Below are positions 5,667-7,853 of a stretch of DNA of 7,853 nucleotides, piece by piece (within the stretch, counting starts at the first letter, position 1; every line of letters starts with the position of its first letter). The notes under the pieces are model-generated. The model was not told the origin of the DNA, did no database searches, and saw only the letters and a list, made by a program, of their open reading frames with translations. Source of the stretch: JAFALX01 sp050734185 (GTDB lineage Bacteria; Chloroflexota; Dormibacteria; Aeolococcales; Aeolococcaceae). The position numbers and the translations under genes are program-made. The DNA is taken from NCBI GenBank assembly GCA_050734185.1, contig JBOHUE010000186.1:1-7853 (forward strand). The letters run 5' to 3'.

Positions 5667-6281
5667 ATGCGCAAGCTCGCTGCGACTCGATCCCGTCGCG
5701 CCACACTGCTCGGCGCAGCGATCGGCATGTGCGCTGTGATGCTCACCGCCGGTGCTGGTGTCGCCGCCGCGAGGACCTACGACGATCCGGGGCAGGGCAA
5801 CAACGGTGACGACCTGGGGGGCGTGGGTCTGGTCCTCATGGTTCCCGGTCAGACGGTGAGGGTGCACGTCGATGCGCTGACCGGGACGGCGGCGAGTGTT
5901 CCGGGCGTTGATTCGGGTGTGGCGTTGCTGCCGGGACAACTGGCCCGGGTGACCGCCACCGGCACGGCCAGCTGCTCGCCATCTGTGTCGCTGGCCACGT
6001 CGGTGGGGTGTCTCAACACCGACGCCGACGGTGCGGCAGCGACCGCCGGTTCGGGTTTCCTCGCACCCGGACAGCCGAAGTACAGCCTCGTCGGTGAGGT
6101 CGGCAGCGGTCCGGTGCGGTTCGTGGGCACCGGACCGAGGACCGTCGGGGGTCGCGGTGAGCTGCTGCTGGGCTACAACGACGACTTCTACCCCGACAAC
6201 AGCGGCGGATTCGACGTCACGATCAGGACCTGCACCGTGTTCGCGTCGGTGCTCGGCCTGAACACCTGCATCTTCCTCTGA
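5667..6281 (+). CDS. secreted PA-IL (LecA)-like lectin-fold protein
   Basis: The product has 204 residues from ATG 5667 (RBS GAAAGG at 5651-5656, ten bases upstream). It has a clear signal peptide: a basic start with RR at 10-11, a hydrophobic core at 12-31, and a likely cut after VAAA at about 35. The mature part resembles the PA-IL/LecA galactose-binding family: VDSGVALLPGQLARVTATGT (81-100), FLAPGQPKYSLVGEVGSG (131-148), and LLLGYNDDFYPDNSGGFDVTI (167-187, shown here in part only by key residues). The last block aligns with LecA's calcium and sugar loop (D-x-x-x-x-x-NNSG), giving D172 and D177-N178 as candidate ligands, with a loop two residues shorter. Cys pairs C103/C115 and C189/C201 could form disulfides. 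Sugar binding is inferred, and the assignment is from motif similarity only. Confidence 0.65.
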   Translation: MRKLAATRSRRATLLGAAIGMCAVMLTAGAGVAAARTYDDPGQGNNGDDLGGVGLVLMVPGQTVRVHVDALTGTAASVPGVDSGVALLPGQLARVTATGTASCSPSVSLATSVGCLNTDADGAAATAGSGFLAPGQPKYSLVGEVGSGPVRFVGTGPRTVGGRGELLLGYNDDFYPDNSGGFDVTIRTCTVFASVLGLNTCIFL

Positions 6282-6291
6282 ACCGGCGCAT

Positions 6292-6303
6292 GGAGGGGGG
6301 AGA
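6292..6303 (+). promoter_or_regulatory. purine-rich ribosome binding site deciding a TTG start
   Basis: A 12-base run of only G and A lies six bases before TTG 6310. It supports that rare start for the DUF1003 gene. A nearby ATG at 6290 belongs to another frame and has no such site. Confidence 0.7.
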
Positions 6304-6309
6304 TAGGCG

Positions 6310-6744
6310 TTGCCGCATTTCCACCGACACCCGGCGAACATCGCCCGCCATGATCGTCGAAACCGCACCGACCGGCTCGTGGACAGTTTCGTCGCCTGGT
6401 TCGGCAGTTTGCGGTTTATCGCTTATCAGACGGTCATCGTCGGCGCCTGGATCGTCCTCAACATCGCCGCGTACGCCCTGGCGTGGGATCCCTATCCCTT
6501 CATTTTGCTCAATCTGGTCTTCAGTACCCAAGCCGCGTACGCGGCGCCGCTGATCCTGCTGTCGCAGAACCGCGCCGCCGAACACGACCGGATGCGCGCC
6601 GAAGAGGACTACGTCACCAACAACAAGGCCCTCGCCGAGCTCAAAGCGCTCCGCAGTGAACACGCCGACCTCCGAGCCATCGTCGTCAGCGTGGCCGCCC
6701 GCTCGGAGAAAACGCTGACCACCGACACCCGGCCGCGCGGGTAA
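6310..6744 (+). CDS. DUF1003-family membrane protein
   Basis: The product has 144 residues from TTG 6310, chosen because of the purine-rich site just upstream and because no in-frame ATG occurs before the membrane domain. After a His/Arg-rich N-terminus it has the DUF1003 pattern: DRLVDSFVAWFGSLRFI (21-37), a first membrane helix (about 38-57) containing WIVLN, the WDPYPFILLNLVFSTQAAY turn and second helix (59-84), and LSQNRAAEHDRMRAEEDY (84-101), a hallmark of the family. A helical cytoplasmic tail follows. DUF1003 proteins occur widely in bacteria and their biochemical role is not established; I know of no assigned enzymatic function. It follows the secreted-protein gene by 28 bases and its TAA overlaps the next ATG by one base. 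Confidence 0.85.
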   Translation: MPHFHRHPANIARHDRRNRTDRLVDSFVAWFGSLRFIAYQTVIVGAWIVLNIAAYALAWDPYPFILLNLVFSTQAAYAAPLILLSQNRAAEHDRMRAEEDYVTNNKALAELKALRSEHADLRAIVVSVAARSEKTLTTDTRPRG

Positions 6745-7067
6745 TGGTCAGCAAGGGCGCCGGTCGCCAAGGATCCCGCTGGCGTCGTGCACAAGCGCAG
6801 TGCATGGCCGACGGTGAGACACACTGGACGCCATGCTGGCGGTGCGGTCAGCCCATCGACTACGAATTCACCCGCAGACACCCGCGGCATCGCCTGGCCG
6901 GCACCGCGCACCACATCATCGGTCTGCAGCAGGGTGGTGACCCGTTGGACACGTCCAACTTGACCCCAGCACACCGTGGCTGCAACACCATCATGAGCAA
7001 CCAGCTACGCGGTCTCGCCCGCGTCCGAGCGCGTCCTGTCGTGCCCACATCATCCCGACGCTGGTGA
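6744..7067 (+). CDS. small HNH endonuclease
   Basis: The product has 107 residues from ATG 6744, overlapping the DUF1003 stop (TAATG). A basic N-terminus, VSKGAGRQGSRWRR, leads to a zinc knuckle C31-x2-C34 (CWRCGQPID). The HNH core follows: H56-H57 in AHHIIGLQQGGDPLD, N72 in NLTPAHRGC, H77, then C80-N81. The second half of the zinc site is C80 with a nearby residue. In the usual form of this core the residue before the catalytic His is Asp (DHI); here it is His56. Length and layout match the small HNH proteins that often lie next to cos sites and terminase genes in actinophages, where HNH proteins can assist packaging cleavage. That role is inferred, since no terminase is visible here. Confidence 0.88.
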   Translation: MVSKGAGRQGSRWRRAQAQCMADGETHWTPCWRCGQPIDYEFTRRHPRHRLAGTAHHIIGLQQGGDPLDTSNLTPAHRGCNTIMSNQLRGLARVRARPVVPTSSRRW

Positions 7068-7081
7068 GCACGTAGGGTCAC

Positions 7082-7100
7082 CGCGTACGGAGAGTACGCG
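7082..7100 (+). repeat. inverted repeat CGCGTAC/GTACGCG
   Basis: Seven-base arms (7082-7088 and 7094-7100) flank GGAGA, 15 bases after the HNH stop. There is no T run after it, so it is not a good terminator. It could be a protein-binding dyad or an RNA hairpin. Confidence 0.6.
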
Positions 7101-7235
7101 CGTCATGATCCAACTCGGCGTCGCTCAGAGTCACGACTACGGTGAGTGATCGCTGTCCAACGAATGCGGTGGGCGACGCCGCCAAACGCCACAGGTCTTG
7201 TGGGTGAGACACGGCGAAGGATCGGCGGCGCTGGC

Positions 7236-7257
7236 AGTCACGGAGGGTGACTTTTTT
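7236..7257 (+). terminator. probable intrinsic terminator of the cassette
   Basis: AGTCAC (7236-7241) pairs with GTGACT (7247-7252) around a GGAGG loop and runs straight into TTTTTT (7252-7257). The stem is short, only six pairs, but the T run is the best in the window. It would end transcripts from the HNH gene 170 bases upstream. Because the stem is made of the same GTGA/TCAC words found across this region, it could also be one of those binding sites. Confidence 0.55.
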
Positions 7258-7259
7258 AG

Positions 7260-7289
7260 TCGCCGACATTCGGCGATCTCACATCGCCG
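7260..7289 (+). promoter_or_regulatory. two mutually exclusive hairpins
   Basis: TCGCCGA (7260-7266) pairs with TCGGCGA (7270-7276) around a three-base loop. The same central strand, as CGGCGAT (7271-7277), can pair instead with ATCGCCG (7283-7289) around a five-base loop. Only one can form at a time. The arrangement resembles an RNA switch or attenuator, but could also be an extended protein-binding dyad. Confidence 0.45.
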
Positions 7290-7323
7290 GGGCGTTTCTC
7301 TCTCTGAGCGATTCTCACGCTGC

Positions 7324-7413
7324 GTGACCGATCACGCGCCGTAGTCGGTGACCGTGAGCGACCGCCGCATTGGCCGTGACGCTACGTAGGCGTCGCACAG
7401 AGTGACGGATCAC
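7324..7413 (+). repeat. repeated GTGAC sites including two near-identical 12-base dyads
   Basis: GTGACCGATCAC (7324-7335) and GTGACGGATCAC (7402-7413) differ at one base and share the dyad GTGA-N4-TCAC. Further GTGAC words start at 7348 and 7376, giving steps of 24, 28 and 26 bases, with another at 7448. The first dyad extends to GCGTGA-N4-TCACGC (7322-7337) and is overlapped on its left by TCACGC-T-GCGTGA (7315-7327). They look like binding sites for one protein. Confidence 0.6.
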
Positions 7414-7457
7414 CGTCCGTATCGCACCGCACGTGCTGTCGCAGACAGTGACGACGC

Positions 7458-7466
7458 GGGAGAGGA
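7458..7466 (+). promoter_or_regulatory. ribosome binding site of the rightmost gene
   Basis: GGGAGAGGA lies eight bases before ATG 7475 and supports that start over the upstream extension beginning at 7433. Confidence 0.7.
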
Positions 7467-7474
7467 CTGAACCC

Positions 7475-7810
7475 ATGACCAAGCTCTCGGAGATACCGCG
7501 GCCGACCATCGGCCGGATCGTCCTCTACATGCTGGCCGGGCAGGACGCCGAGGAGATCAACCGGCGCCGCGGCCACGCCACCGCCAACCTCAGCGCGCAC
7601 CGTGAACGCAGCGACGGCAGCCAGATCCACGCTGGCAATTCGGTCGCGGCCGGCGACGTCTACCCGCTGGTCATCACCCGCGTCTGGGGACTTGACGTCA
7701 CCTCGGCGGTCAACGGCCAGGTGCTGCTCGATGGCAATGACACGTTCTGGGCCACCTCGGTCACCGCGGGCGACGGTCCCCGGCACTTCACCTGGCCGCA
7801 GCGGTCGTAG
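7475..7810 (+). CDS. conserved actinophage-type protein of unknown function
   Basis: The product has 111 residues from ATG 7475 with a good purine-rich site upstream. Its layout is an N-terminal helix, PTIGRIVLYMLAGQDAEEIN (10-29), with a basic RRR end; a variable Ser/His/Gly linker (32-54); and a beta-rich C-terminal half with GNSVAAGDVYPLVITRVWG (54-72), AVNGQVLLDGNDTFWATSV (78-96) and an aromatic end, HFTWPQRS. As I recall, this combination, especially LDGNDTFWATSV and a closing Trp-Pro, is very common among actinobacteriophage proteins and has no known function. It shows no signal peptide, zinc or catalytic motif. It follows the long structured non-coding region, so it is probably the first gene of a new transcript. 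Confidence 0.82.
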   Translation: MTKLSEIPRPTIGRIVLYMLAGQDAEEINRRRGHATANLSAHRERSDGSQIHAGNSVAAGDVYPLVITRVWGLDVTSAVNGQVLLDGNDTFWATSVTAGDGPRHFTWPQRS

Positions 7811-7822
7811 GCCGGGCAGACG

Positions 7823-7853
7823 ATGGGTCGTAGCGCGCTGGTCGCGTTCAACA
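7823..7853 (+). CDS. possible start of another gene (truncated)
   Basis: An ATG at 7823 opens a frame reading MGRSALVAFN to the window edge, 12 bases after the preceding stop. The upstream site (GGGCAG) is weak and only ten codons are visible, so this is tentative. Confidence 0.25.
   Translation, partial: MGRSALVAFN

Larger units (their letters stand above)
7068..7474 (+). other. structured non-coding region rich in GTGA/TCAC
   Basis: About 400 bases without a convincing gene. By hand count the tetramer GTGA or its complement TCAC occurs 17 times, against about three expected by chance. Several copies belong to dyads or longer repeats described separately. The region also holds an inverted repeat at 7082-7100, a terminator-like hairpin, a pair of competing hairpins and an eight-base palindrome CTACGTAG at 7382-7389. 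No promoter with a good -10 and -35 was found. It could be an operator region, a packaging (cos) region or a leader of the next operon. Confidence 0.6.

Noticed and set aside
5646..6368. Long antisense open frame opposite the secreted-protein gene
   Set aside because: It is a mirror of the GC-rich codon pattern on the + strand, has no recognisable domain, and the + frame has a signal peptide and family motifs.
7105..7149. 14-codon frame starting with ATG, a possible leader peptide
   Set aside because: It has a GGAGAG upstream, but nothing else supports translation and it ends inside the GTGA-rich block.
7247..7327. 26-codon frame starting with GTG directly after GGAGG
   Set aside because: The purine motif has no spacing to the GTG and is the loop of the terminator hairpin.
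7068..7474. CRISPR array or iteron origin
   Set aside because: The repeated words are short, occur on both strands and are not separated by spacers of constant length; no replication initiator gene is visible beside them.

Overview
This is a high-GC window with every recognisable gene on the + strand. The genes are short and tightly packed, and many start inside the stop codon of the gene before. The proteins are of kinds common in phages of mycolic-acid actinobacteria (Mycobacterium, Gordonia, Rhodococcus and relatives): small zinc-ribbon proteins, a RuvC-like resolvase, HNH endonucleases, a zinc-ribbon plus helix-turn-helix protein and several conserved proteins of unknown function. The likeliest source is an actinobacteriophage or an integrated prophage. 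No capsid, tail, terminase, integrase or lysis gene lies in the window, so this is inferred from gene style and remembered family resemblance, and the host genus is not determined.

Layout. (1) Positions 1-5297 form one operon-like run of thirteen coding regions: the tail of a Pro/Ala-rich protein; a Cys-rich small protein (143-400); a zinc-ribbon/HTH protein (397-759); a RuvC-like Holliday-junction resolvase (756-1358); an HNH endonuclease with two tandem C-terminal HTH modules (1355-2128); a C2H2-like zinc protein (2125-2328); a small two-helix membrane protein (2336-2569); a MazG-like protein with a coiled-coil tail (2566-3180); three hypotheticals, one of only 48 residues; a conserved 106-residue protein (3976-4296); and a zinc-ribbon plus HTH protein (4293-5297). 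Nearly all junctions are ATGA or GTGA overlaps, so these genes are probably co-transcribed and translationally coupled. (2) A gene-free stretch ends in a strong intrinsic terminator at 5458-5498.

(3) Positions 5524-7067 look like a separate accessory cassette: a 41-residue hydrophobic microprotein, a secreted protein resembling the PA-IL (LecA) lectin family, a DUF1003 membrane protein with a TTG start, and a small HNH endonuclease overlapping it by one base. A weaker terminator follows at 7236-7257. (4) Positions 7068-7474 are non-coding but highly structured. They are crowded with GTGA/TCAC tetramers, dyads and two mutually exclusive hairpins. (5) A conserved actinophage-type protein (7475-7810) and possibly the start of another gene complete the window.

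How the parts fit. The left block fits a DNA-metabolism region: resolvase, a possible nucleotide pyrophosphohydrolase and DNA-binding proteins, interrupted by an HNH gene whose lower GC at third codon positions suggests later arrival. The middle cassette encodes envelope-facing products and is bounded by terminators, as expected of a moron (a separately expressed gene set that alters the host). The structured block at 7068-7474 is the best candidate here for a regulatory or packaging-related DNA site.
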